NCBI GenBank assembly: GCA_018389105.1
Contig: JACATO010000924.1
Span: forward strand, 939,988-1,003,987
From: Nautilus pompilius
Lineage: Eukaryota; Mollusca; Cephalopoda; Nautilida; Nautilidae
Direction: 5' to 3'
DNA length: 64,000 nucleotides
Both the position numbers and the translations under genes were made by a program. The notes beneath the pieces were generated by a model. It had not been told where the DNA came from. It searched no databases and was given only the letters and a program-made list of their open reading frames with translations. Numbering within the stretch: the stretch's first letter is position 1; each line of letters opens with the position of its first letter. Of the stretch, positions 1 through 10,100 are shown piece after piece.

Positions 1-210
1 GACGTTCATTGGATATTAATCGATGTCTCCGCGAAGCCATTCTACCCGCAATCCTTGTAGGATGTAGCGCTTTAATATATATACATATATATATCCCCTT
101 GGTGGACAGACAGACAGGCAGACAGGCAGGCACTAGTCCCAGAAGCAGTCAGAAAAAGAAAGAAAAAAAAATCGAATGTGGAAAAGTATCGTTTGATTGA
201 TCGATGGGTG

Positions 211-565
211 ATAGAAAGAAAGAGACAGAGAGAGAGATGGGGGGAGATAGAGACAGAGAGAGAGAGATGGAGAGATGGGGGGAGAGAGAGAGATAGAGAC
301 AGAGAGAGAGAGATGGGGGAGAGAGAGAGAGATAGAGACAGAGAGACAGAGATGGAGAGATGGGGGGAGAGAGAGAGAGAGAGATAGAGACAGAGAGAGA
401 GAGATGGGGGAGAGAGAGAGAGATAGAGACAGACAGAGAGAGATGGAGAGATGGGGGGAGAGAGAGAGAGATAGAGACACAGAGATGGAGAGATGGGGGG
501 AGAGAGAGAGATGGAGACACAGAGAGGGAGAGACAGAGATGGAGAGATGGGGGGAGAGAGAGAGG
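211..565. repeat. GA-rich minisatellite
   Basis: Irregular units of roughly 36-57 bp built from GAGAGA, GATAGAGACAGA and GAGATGGGGG blocks. The GATGGGG landmark recurs at about 235, 276, 312, 359, 404, 449, 491 and 548. Open frames on both strands here are simple translations of the repeat and not genes. Confidence 0.92.
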
Positions 566-1172
566 ACCTGAGGTCAGACTGTCCGATAGATGGGGGGGGG
601 TAGCAGCAGCGACACAGCCGGGATGCTGCTAGCTTCTTCTCCTCTTGTCCGTCCGTCCCCGTCTTTTCGCCTTCCGGTTTTTTTTTTTTTTCCTTTCCTT
701 TCTTTCTTTTGGCCACGCGCAATCACAGCACACAGGTACTGCTTACCTTCCTTCCGGCCGGCCAGTCTCGTTTTTTGCCTCACCTCGTCGTCCGGCGTGG
801 ACGAAGCTATTACGGAAAATCAACACAAATAAACTTCCGCCCACAGCCTCCCGGCGACAAGGTTTAACCTCCACGAACCCAACCCGTGGTTTCTGTTTCA
901 CACCGAGCCTAACCCTGTGCCCACCACCCACACAACTTCACTCGAGTCCAAAAGTATCTTTAAAAAAACAATAACAAACTGGTTTAGCACTTTAAATTTT
1001 AATCTAACAGTTCATGATAAATCAGTTAAATAATCTGTTAAAGGTTCAGTTTAAGAATTACTTTATTTTAAATGAAATACATTTGGAATTTTACATATTT
1101 TGCTTTAAATACCATAATGAATAAAGCACTTATATTATATCATTTTGTATATAAATCATATACTTTTAAAGT

Positions 1173-1173
<1 letters not shown>

Positions 1174-1223
<50 letters not shown>
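1174..1223. repeat. (ATT)n microsatellite
   Basis: About 16 uninterrupted ATT/TTA repeats. Confidence 0.97.
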
Positions 1224-1874
1224 GAAATTCAAATGCCGATTTTTTGTTATTTTATACTTCAGGTGTGACTTACCGTCTGTACCTGATTCCACCTAAAAAA
1301 GACAAACCAGAAAGCATTTGTTTGTTGATAATTAAATCCCTACCTGCTCGAGTTTTTTTTTTTTTTTTTAAATACGGGCAAACTTTTTATCTACTGTTCG
1401 CCAGCCTTATCGATCACAAGCGTCCACTATTCGTGTCAATGGCATTGCAGGATAAAAGCCCGATCGACGAATCAGAACTGGCAGATTGATGACAACACAC
1501 TCCGCTGACTGCCAGCTTTAACTCTCCTCCTCCTCCTCCCTATGTCATGGTCTCCTCCTGCGATTTCCATCTTCTCCCGAGTGTTGCCTTCGTGCAAACA
1601 ACCGGTCACCGTGTCGCGCTGTCGTCGTCTTCCTCGAAAGACACCCGAGCTTCTCATCAACTGAGCGTAAAAATAAATCAATAAACTGGGCGTTAAAAAA
1701 CAAAACAAAAATGGTGTCTTCTTTTTTTTTCCCCCGAAATTAATTACTAATTGCTTCTTGGAATCAGTTCTTTATAAACTTTTCTTGTTTTCTTCAGCCG
1801 GGTGAACAATAAGACTTCAGTGGCAAATGAACTTCTACTAGCTTGTGGATTGCTCAGTAAAATACCGTAAAGCT

Positions 1875-1883
1875 TTATTATTA

Positions 1884-1928
<45 letters not shown>

Positions 1929-1930
1929 TA
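1875..1930. repeat. (ATT)n microsatellite, interrupted
   Basis: TTA/ATT repeats with one TTTA interruption near the left side and a TTTA break at the right end. Confidence 0.95.
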
Positions 1931-2402
1931 AATATACTTTACATTTTTCTATGGCCTGGCTTTTTTTTTTCGAGTACATTTCTTATTTTATCTTCTCCTT
2001 TACCATATATTTATTTATGCTGCGCTCTCCTCTCTAGCGCCATAGTATGTAAACCACCTGTCCCATCGTCTCCCTTTCATGAAAATCATCGAGCGGTGTA
2101 ACTCTTCTCGTCCGTGACGGCTCATTGAATGAAACCGTTTCGCAGTTTCCAGTGTGACCGAGACGACGACGAGGAAGTAAACAAGAAATTATTCAGTTCT
2201 AAAACCATGACACTGAACGTCCCAGGAGCCACTCGCTTTCCTGTTGCTGAGTTTGTTGAATTTATTAGCGTAGATGATTAACAGACGGTTTTATACCTGA
2301 ATGATGATTTTCTACTCTAAAGTGTTATTGGTTTTGTTGTTGCTTTTCCTATAGAGCTTGTTATTGTTTCTAAGATGCAAACAAACTGCTTCTTTCTCCA
2401 TA

Positions 2403-2469
2403 TCTCTCCTCTCTCCATCTCTCTCTCTCTCTCTTATATCTGTATATGTGTGTGTGTGTGTGTGTGTGT
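2403..2469. repeat. Compound (TC)n / (TG)n microsatellite
   Basis: An imperfect TC run is followed, after TTATATCTGTATA, by about twelve TG repeats. Confidence 0.93.
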
Positions 2470-3949
2470 TTTTTAAAAAAAGTATGAATTAATCTAATCA
2501 TTTCTCACGAAGATCAATAGCCATCCTATTTAGAAATAACTCTGTTTAGTTTTACAGCCTAATGCTGTTGTAATTGCTCTTAATAAAATGTTCAGTAATC
2601 ATGAGTTTAATCTGAACTTTAAGGGCCCGTTTATGATCGTTTGTTTCGTAAATATTTGCAGAAAAGGGATTTTAATACTAAATAAAGCTGTATTCGGATT
2701 TGTTGCGGTATTTTAAATTATTTTTAACTCTGCGCTGTTGTTTCTTAACCAAATAACACTAGATCACTTTAAAATTGTTGCAGTTTTGTATAGTTTGTGT
2801 AAGATTGGCAGTGACTTAAGTTCGCAAATGTATGGCATCGAATTATCGTAGCCTGCAACCTGCTATTGCGGAAGTCCTTTTTCAGCTGCATGCGTGGAAT
2901 TCTCCTTCAGCTGTCCCTGTTGGAGTTTGGCGTAGCTTTCCGAATCTGTCCAAGGGTTAGGGTTAAAGCTGCTTAGATTTCTTGAGTTCTTCCAATTGAA
3001 GGAAAGCTATTTCTTAAACTGCTTGTTAGCACTTAAATATGATACCAGACCACGGTAATTGGAACAGATTCTGCATTCTTTGGCACTTGCAGTCAGACGA
3101 CGCGATCACTGTAGTTATAAAGACTGCACCTGCTCACTTTCGGATCCCCATCCTACGGCCGATTTGTGAGTGCCCCCGGATTATGCATTTGTACCAACAG
3201 CAGACTAATTTTACCATGCGACTAAATTATGAATAGCGAAAAAATACAGGGAAAAGACTTAAATATATGAGAATCTGACTCCGTTTCTACCAAGAAGAGG
3301 AGAGGAGGAGTTGTAATAAGGTCGCATCACATCACACATTGCCAAGATGCAGTTCGAATCTGTTCCACCAGCATGCATTAGTCCAAGAAAACAAGCAAAA
3401 CGTAATGGCGCATTGGATATTAGAATAAGTAAAGGTACCAACTAAATTTTGAAGAGCAATAACAAAGAATCAGTACGTGTTTTCAGGTGAAACAGGTTAC
3501 TGTCCTGAAAGTGTGGGCGAACATCTGCCAACTGATTGCAAAGAACTTCTTGTCCTTTATACAGTACGCTCTAAACCTGTCAGTTTTTTCCAAAGGTGAG
3601 CAAATTTCTTTGAGAAAAAATGTCCGCGACAACGAGAATGGTCGACAGGCGTCTAGCGAAATTCCCGCTGATACTCCGGGATGGCTAAGGTCGGGTACGG
3701 AGCGTGAGTAACAGTAGCCAGTGCGCTTCTCGTTCCTGTGATAAGATGATGTACACGCACGGACACAACTACCGTGGCTGGATTTAAGCAAACAGAAAAA
3801 TTATAAAAGCATCGAGTTAAATTTAAAAAAAAAAAAAAATGCACCATAGGATAATAATTCCAATGGGGTGGGAAGCTACAGCGTGGCGAGTTTGTTCATC
3901 TTTTCTATGGAGGGCTGTAACCGGTGGATAAAAACATCGGGCGAGCTGA

Positions 3950-5872
3950 CTACTCGGTCGAACCGACGCATAAAGATGTCGGGAACTTCTCGCACATCAG
4001 GCTCTCCGGCCACTGGAACCCGAACTTGTTCATCAGCGTCTCGCAGCCGTTCCTCGCCTGGAGGCAGAGCTTCTGGCAGGGCGGGATGGGCCGCTCCAAG
4101 ATGGTGCAGACGGGCGTGTACATGGAGCAGAGGAAGAACCTGAGCTGGGGGCTGCACTGGACTTTGACGAGCGGGAAGAACTGGTGGATCTCCAGCCCCG
4201 CTTCGTCCTGCTTCTGGTGGCCCAGCAGGTTGGGCATGATCGTCTGGTTGTACTGGATCGCCTTGCACAGCGGAATCGTGATGGGCTCGCACTTGGACAA
4301 ACCCTCTATTCTTTTCATCGCTTTCCTCTTTCTGTCCTGCTCTCGCTTCTTCTTTTCGCGTTCTCTCTTCGCTTTACGCTCTCGCATCTTCCTCTCCCTG
4401 GCATCTCTCTGCTCTCTTTTCCTTCGCTGTCTCTCCTGTTTCACGCTTTCTCTGGTTATCGCTAGGACCGATACGCCGACCGTAAGAGGTCCAGCTGCGT
4501 CCGTACCGCACTCCTTCTCGCCGATGCACAAACCCGAGGAAGGGAAGCTATTGCAGGCGAGGGTGTCGGGCCAATGGAATTTAAGCCTCTCCTCGAACGG
4601 CTCGCATCCATCTTTAGCCTGTTCGCAGAGCCTGCGGCACGGCGGGATCGACTCGCCCAATACGGTGCAAACCGGAGCATGAAGCAAGCACAGAAACATT
4701 CTCAACTTGGTTCCACACTGGGTGGCGGCAACAGATTCAAACTGCCGAAGGGCTACAGCGGAGTCATTCTGACTCCGATGGCCCAGCGCATTCGGCATGG
4801 CTGTCTCGTTATAAGGCATATCACGACAAAATTCCATTGAAAGTAGCTCACATCTCCTTTGCTTCACGGTGCGCAAACCATCGCCTTGTCTTTCTTCCGT
4901 CCCCCGCCTGTTCGACATTAATCCCGCCGACCGGGGCTCGAGTAAGTTATCGTCTGTTTCTTTAAGACAAAGACCTCCTTTCGGGAAGTTCTCGCACCTT
5001 AAATTTTCCGGCCACTGCATCCCGAATTGATTCAGTACCGGTTCACAACTATCCCTGACCTGCAGGCACAGGGAGCTACAGGGGGGGATGGCCTTCTCCA
5101 AAACAGTGCAAACTGGCGCGTGAACATAGCAGAGGAAATGTCTAAGCTGTTTGCTGCATCCATACTGAACGAGAGGAGAAAACCATTCAATTTCCCGTGC
5201 AGCCTCCTCCTGGTTTTCATGCTGCAACAGGTTTGGCATTATCGTTTCGTTATACGACACCTTGTTCTGACAGAATCTCATCGTGACCGGCTCGCACCTT
5301 CCCCCTCTCTTCCTGTCCAAATTCCGCGATTCACCAGTCGTCATCTTTCCCGCCGGTGCCGTTGCAGTGACCTGCGACTCTTGTATCTCAACAGCGGACG
5401 CTTTCGGGACGCACCGGCCCCCTGTCGGGAATCTGTGGCACTCCAGCTGATTCGGCCACGAGAACCTGTATCGTTTGATTACATTTTCGCAACTGCTTCT
5501 TACGTGTGAACAGAACGAGCGACAGGGCAGGGCCCGCGCTCCCGTCGTCCGGTAGGCGCAGTCGGGCACGTACAGAGAACACAGGAAAGGCTTCAGTTCC
5601 GAAATACAGCCCAATTTCATAATGGGCAAAAACTGGTAAATCGCCATTTCCGCTACCTTCTGACTGCTGTGAAGAAACTCGTTGGGCATCAGGGTTTCGT
5701 TGTATGGGACACCTTTGCAGAAGACTATCGAAATAGACTCACACTTCGCATCCAGAGGCTGATCCTGGCCCTGCCTCTGTGATGTTCCACGTCGCTTTCC
5801 CCGAACGAGAGAGCAGACTGCGATCAGGACTAAAACCGACACGACGGCCACTTTTCTGATAAAGTTACCCAT
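3950..5872 (-). CDS. Secreted protein with four tandem Frizzled (FZ/CRD) domains
   Basis: This 640-aa frame has no interruption. Residues 1-25 form a signal peptide with a hydrophobic core at about 8-22. Four FZ domains follow at residues 44-154, 193-302, 341-449 and 528-635. Each has exactly ten cysteines in canonical spacing (for example C44, 52, 89, 98, 105, 117, 121, 128, 145 and 154), a YN(E/Q)T sequon (N58, N208, N355, N542) and an MPN motif. Domain 4 has the MPNLLGH, FFLCSMY and NKFGFQWPE signatures of Fzd1/2/7. FZ domains bind the Wnt lipid and thumb, so a secreted multivalent Wnt binder or antagonist is inferred. There is no 7TM region, KTxxxW motif or netrin-like domain, so it is neither a receptor nor a standard sFRP. 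The start is supported by an in-frame TAA at 5885-5887, 15 bases upstream, and by the signal peptide. The stop is TAG. It is intronless as seen. There is no poly(A) tract on the coding strand after the stop, and no AATAAA in the first 450 bases (only TATAAA at 3556-3561). Nothing else resembling a gene lies nearby. Confidence 0.9.
   Translation of the reverse strand: MGNFIRKVAVVSVLVLIAVCSLVRGKRRGTSQRQGQDQPLDAKCESISIVFCKGVPYNETLMPNEFLHSSQKVAEMAIYQFLPIMKLGCISELKPFLCSLYVPDCAYRTTGARALPCRSFCSHVRSSCENVIKRYRFSWPNQLECHRFPTGGRCVPKASAVEIQESQVTATAPAGKMTTGESRNLDRKRGGRCEPVTMRFCQNKVSYNETIMPNLLQHENQEEAAREIEWFSPLVQYGCSKQLRHFLCYVHAPVCTVLEKAIPPCSSLCLQVRDSCEPVLNQFGMQWPENLRCENFPKGGLCLKETDDNLLEPRSAGLMSNRRGTEERQGDGLRTVKQRRCELLSMEFCRDMPYNETAMPNALGHRSQNDSAVALRQFESVAATQCGTKLRMFLCLLHAPVCTVLGESIPPCRRLCEQAKDGCEPFEERLKFHWPDTLACNSFPSSGLCIGEKECGTDAAGPLTVGVSVLAITRESVKQERQRRKREQRDARERKMRERKAKREREKKKREQDRKRKAMKRIEGLSKCEPITIPLCKAIQYNQTIMPNLLGHQKQDEAGLEIHQFFPLVKVQCSPQLRFFLCSMYTPVCTILERPIPPCQKLCLQARNGCETLMNKFGFQWPESLMCEKFPTSLCVGSTE
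3968..4291 (-). other. FZ domain 4, Fzd1/2/7-like
   Basis: Residues 528-635 with ten cysteines and a sequon at N542 (YNQT, the form used by Fzd1/2/7). It is the best conserved of the four. Its DNA is visibly GC-richer than that of domains 1-3, with many G/C third positions. The protein ends five residues after the last cysteine (C635), at the point where a Frizzled receptor would continue into its linker and 7TM region. Confidence 0.92.
4301..4456 (-). other. Highly charged Arg/Lys/Glu linker between FZ3 and FZ4
   Basis: Residues about 473-524 are almost entirely R, K, E, Q and D, with several runs of basic residues (for example RQRRKR at 481-486). The composition fits a single charged alpha-helix or coiled coil and offers many dibasic sites. 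The other two inter-domain linkers are about 38 residues and less extreme. The coding DNA here is strongly purine-biased on the minus strand, so expansion of a GA-rich tract inside the gene is a plausible origin. Confidence 0.75.
4526..4852 (-). other. FZ domain 3 of the tetra-FZ protein
   Basis: Residues 341-449 with ten cysteines and sequons at N355 and N369. [16 protein letters not shown] and IPPC are retained. An extra cysteine, C455, lies six residues past the domain and has no partner inside a canonical CRD, so it could mediate dimerisation. It is preceded by RTVKQRR at 334-340. Confidence 0.9.
4967..5296 (-). other. FZ domain 2 of the tetra-FZ protein
   Basis: Residues 193-302 with ten cysteines (C193, 201, 239, 248, 255, 265, 269, 276, 293, 302) and a sequon at N208. 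It keeps [18 protein letters not shown] and QWPE, so it is closer to the Fzd1/2/7 pattern than domain 1. It is preceded by the basic cluster DRKRGGR at residues 186-192. Confidence 0.9.
5411..5743 (-). other. FZ domain 1 of the tetra-FZ protein
   Basis: Residues 44-154. All ten cysteines are present, with the conserved sequon at N58. It is the most diverged domain: the segment after MPN reads EFLHSS rather than LLGH, and the usual PVCT after the fifth cysteine region is replaced by [11 protein letters not shown]. The fold is expected to be intact, but Wnt-groove residues may differ from those of domain 4. Confidence 0.88.
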
Positions 5873-5887
5873 CAGTAAGACTGCTTA

Positions 5888-6489
5888 ACTTCCCTGCTCG
5901 CATAACCAAATGAAGTCTGGCACAAAATTGGCTGTTCGTTAAAATTAATACGGTTAATAAGTCTGTTCCGGTAACATTAGAAGTCGTGCGTGTATTGAGT
6001 ACAAATTACTTTGTAACACAAACGGTTTCCTCAATTAAACAACGTTTATTTATTATTATTTTTTTTGAAAACTGCACTGTAAACAAGAGCTATGCATCCT
6101 GCCGACCTACAACAGAAGTTTAATCGTCCCGATTTTGTTTGTCTTCAGCGGGGGCCAAGGATAGAGAGAGACTCGTGTTTTAGGTTCTTTTCTCTACCCT
6201 CCCCTTGTCCACAAACAACCGGAGCAAACAGCCAAACGTGGCTGTCTGTTAGTGGAAATACAAAAGTATTTCCAAAATGTTTAAATGTTCTTCCACCGAA
6301 CGATCAACACAGACTCATATACTACAACTTGTATCAAAGAGGTGCAAGTTGCATTGGTGTAAGGAAGTGAAAAAAAATAAACCAAAAAGGACCGGATCAG
6401 GAAACGTGAAAATCTCCAGCATACAAATGTAAGTAAATGGATTACAGGTATTCAGTATGGGGGTGATTCTCGCCCCGCCCGAAGCGGCT
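5888..6489. other. Upstream region of the FZ gene
   Basis: On the minus strand this holds the 5' flank and presumably the promoter and 5' UTR of the tetra-FZ gene. It is AT-rich, with an ATT-rich and T-rich block at about 6045-6066. I see no convincing TATA box or initiator and cannot place the transcription start. Confidence 0.4.
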
Positions 6490-7115
6490 CTACTACACGT
6501 TCCTTACCAGGCTATGAACGAGACCAGTGGAAATAAAATCTATTGTCTTAGCAGAGAAGTTAGCAGGTCTTAAAGAAAGACAACAGGTCTTCCTAAGACA
6601 TCCCAAAACTATCTCAGTAGAATTTACTCCAGAACGTGTTGCCCCGTTCCGCAGAGATAATGCTTTAGTCTTAAAGATATTGGCAGGTTACAGGTGTCCG
6701 TCCATCAAAATAAAATTAACTCCAATTGCAGCTGTGTAGCGATCTAGAATCTCGTCCCTATCCCACTTTCCCAAACAATGTGATAGTGTTGTTTGTGGGC
6801 TGGTTGCGTGTTCCACATTCTCCCCAGACGAGTACACGCCGTGAATCAGATTGAAGGCTAAAAACTTGACTCATCAGTTAGGAAAACATAGCACTAATCA
6901 TGTGGTGTCCAAGCAACACGTTTACGTCCTGCATTGAGCCAGTCAGCCCTCTTTTATTGCGGTCTTTTGCGTATGGCGAAGGCTGATACTAATCTCTCTC
7001 TAGCCACAGAGATCATAAGCTCGTTGGTCAGGTTGAAGTTCCGCTTCACCGAGCCAGAAGTGACCATGGCGATCATCTGCCGAGGTTGTGACCCGTGGTC
7101 TACCTTGAACTAGTC
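6490..7115 (-). pseudogene. Degenerate Tc1-like transposase
   Basis: Reading the minus strand in shifting frames gives the order of landmarks expected for a Tc1-type (IS630/Tc1/mariner) transposase. GRPRVTTSADD lies near 7112-7080. A diverged linker with RERL...RKRPQ and KRADWLNAGRKR follows. LTDESSF, the first catalytic Asp motif, lies near 6885-6866. FSLQSDSRRVLVWGECGTRN in the next frame lies near 6866-6808. AAIGVNFILMDGH, matching the second Asp region, lies near 6736-6698. Several stops and at least one frameshift interrupt it, and the third catalytic region is not clear. It is an old inactive copy. I could not find terminal inverted repeats. Confidence 0.75.
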
Positions 7116-10100
7116 TTCGGACAGTATTTCCAAGCATATAAAATTATCTTCTTAGCCGGGAAACTCCAATCTATCCAAATTTAGCCATTCTCCCACCTGA
7201 GATTGTGTCTGTCTGGTCTCCAATAGGTCTCTATTTTACGCTGAGTACCGTTACCCGTTTGTAGCCCTGTTTCCAAAACAGCCGTTTTAACAGAGCCAAG
7301 ACTGTTATGAACAACAAGTCTTTTCTCTTTTTTTTAGATGTCTTTATCACACCTAATTTACATCCTTCTACTAGAACTTATTTACATATTTCTTTCACGA
7401 AAGTTGTGTTGTATATTTAGCGAATAAAACTTTAACCACTGAAAATATTTTTGTTCCTTTGTGTTTGCATAACTTTTAGAAACCGGTGCATCATTAACAA
7501 ACAGTGAGTCCTAGAGAGACATCAAAGAGCTGAAATAATCAAAGCTTGGAGTCCAGCCGATGGCGCCCACTACCGCTCTGCTGGTCGTGGTCCGCATGGC
7601 AGAATAAATCCGGTAGGTTTTTCTCTTGCTTCTTATACGCAGGCGCAAAACGCTACATCCGGAATGCCGCGAAATTCGCCAACTCTTAGCATAATGGACT
7701 CGTCTTCCACCGCTTCCAGTGCCTGGGTGGATGACCACATTTTCAACATCTGGCAGTTTTTTATATCGCTTTTTTGTGTAGCAAATATTATTACAATATT
7801 GCGGTATCTTTACACACACGTGTGAGTGTATGTAAAGCTCTGCTAATGCATATTTAAACTATGTGCCGTGACTTCGGCGAACGGTAGATCTGTCATCCCG
7901 AATATCCAGCGGGGTAAAAACCAGTCTATTAAATAGGAATTATTATTTTTTTAAATGTCAGTAAACAACAATGCACGCATCGACATATTTCTTCAGTTGA
8001 CACCCACCCCTCTCACTGATACAGCCCGGATACCACTGCCAGTTAGTCGAGGAGTAGAATTAATTTCATCTGGCGTCGATCTGAGCCGGCGGATGGACTG
8101 TAAGGTAGCAACAAACTCGCCCCGCGGCTGTGAATCGTATTTTTCTAAAGTTGACGTCACGGATCCTTTTTGGTTTGGGATGCGGGTCCGTCAATAGAAA
8201 CTGCTTTGTTTCTTTTTCATGTTTCATTTGTTCAACATTGTACTCGAGTGTGTGATGGTGGGGGGATTCAGAGTGACCGGTTTCAATTGAAAAAGCCGTT
8301 CTATTGTTCATGTACACGGTGTGTATTTCTTTATACATTGCATCGAGCTGTGTCGAGACTTCCGATAGACCCTGTCGCGTTCATATCCGGTGATAAGGTA
8401 AACCTTCAGAACAACTCGGCGCCATTTGTTGCGCGTTTTCCTCGTGGCCATACCTAGACACTAACCATATGAGATGCCGCGTCGGCTATCAGATCACCGG
8501 TGGAACCCGTTAGAAGACACCCCCCAGTTCGAAAGATGTTGCGGAACCTAAAACCATTTAGATAGGACTCGTAGCCCAGTGCAACAGATCTTTCAGCGCC
8601 ATTTTCGCACAGCAAACTTTTATCGAAACTCAGTCCACGCTTCACCAAACACCTACTCGAAGCGCCTTCGAATTTATTCGAGCATTAATTTTAAAACTGG
8701 GATAATCCATCCCGAATAGCCAAATCAGATTCCTCAGTTTCAACCTCTGCTCTACGAGTGTGCGAACCGCGTGGATTTAGTCAAAACATCTCGGTCGGTA
8801 CGGAAGATTTGTCTTTCCAACGTACCCATCCCTGCAAATCTCTACACCCCCGAAGAACTAGCTAGCTACCTTCGCGAACTAGCGCCTGGCCTGGCAAGCC
8901 GAAACCGTGTTAGTATTTCTAGTGCGACCAACTTCCAAGGCTACCGTAAAGCTACTAAATAAAAACCATCATCTGAAGGAGCCAAGTTTACAAGTTCGGA
9001 TAGTAAAGTGAAACCTTACTATTCAACTAGTGCAGCCAGCTACTGTTATAGTTTTAACGTTACTGACTTTTCTCAAACGCATTTATTACGCCTTAAAATT
9101 CTCAACGTGCAAAGAGTTTGATTGAAATAACTAATTGTACAGTAAGTAGAGGGCCGTTTAGGGTAAACTAGTTAACTTTTCTTTTTTTCTTTATTTTGAA
9201 TGCCACTCGAACTCTTTTCAGTTTTCTTTTGTCAATAGAAGTTTCTGACTGCGGGTCTCAGTACCATTTCTAGACGACCCCTTGACTGAAAAAACAAAAA
9301 GCAAGTATTTGATGACTTTGTTTTGAAAAACTTATTTTAAAATTCTCTTCTGTTACAAGTTCCATTTTCTCGAGAAAATTTTCTTTGTGGTAAACGCACC
9401 GTAAGGGTTAGGTAGACGTATGACTGGTGACGTTCAAGATCGGGTTCTTATTATCGTTTCGAAATTTCTTGGCTGAATTTGGATCAGTTTAGAAATTAAC
9501 TGATACGTTTGTCTCCGGCTTCGTGAGCTTCTCGGTGAAGCTGAAATGAAGTATTCAGTCGTCGGCAAGCTGACTCTTCCTAATCCGCTCATCTCTTGGA
9601 GTTCTAGCGGCTTGTAGGTGCAATTCAGTCAGAGGTACGGTGAGGAAGGTTCGAGTGCCTACCAAAACAAGAGCGCGGTCTTCCGAATTTGTCGTCGTTA
9701 AGTTTACTTTCCCTCTGTCAGAGATCGTTAGTCTCAGTGTTGCATACTAACCATGTTTGTCGACATTCTCGGTGGTTTTGTTTAAGTCGAATACATTATT
9801 TCCTTTTCTCTGTGTGTGTGTGTGTGTGCGTTACTTGGTGACTTTAGGAGCCGCCTTCTGTTTACCACCGAAATGGATTTAAGGCAACAGGGCAGCAACT
9901 GTAGCAACCCACTGGACCGGAAGACCGTCCATAAAGAATAACCCATTGCTGGTGGCGGCAAGCAGGAAAACGTTTTGTGCACAGTTAAAGTAAAGAAACC
10001 AATGGAATTTATCGTCGTTTGTTTGCAATGCATTGTGAACGGTTCTTAATCTTTTTTTTGCAAGATATTTATCTCCATCCATAACAGTACGAGTGCAAAC

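Larger units (their letters stand above)
571..3949. other. Non-coding stretch before the FZ gene
   Basis: AT-rich and gene-free. It contains two ATT microsatellites, a TC/TG tract near 2.4 kb, pyrimidine-rich sequence near 640-720, and a 15-base A run at 3825-3839. Because the A run is on the plus strand, it is not a retrogene poly(A) tail for the minus-strand FZ gene. The part below 3950 probably includes its 3' UTR. I recognise nothing else. Confidence 0.5.

Noticed and set aside
72-722. 216-codon minus-strand Ser/Leu-rich frame
   Set aside because: It is the translation of the GA-rich minisatellite at 211-565 plus pyrimidine-rich flank, with no non-repetitive content.
3825-3839. A run as a poly(A) tail proving a retrogene origin of the FZ gene
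   Set aside because: The A run is on the plus strand while the gene is on the minus strand, so the orientation is wrong for a retrocopy tail.
3876-4682. Long frames at 3924-4682 (plus) and 3876-4292 (minus, second frame) overlapping the FZ gene
   Set aside because: They are shadows of the GC-rich FZ4 coding sequence and the purine-biased linker. They have no domain of their own, while the FZ frame explains the conservation pattern.
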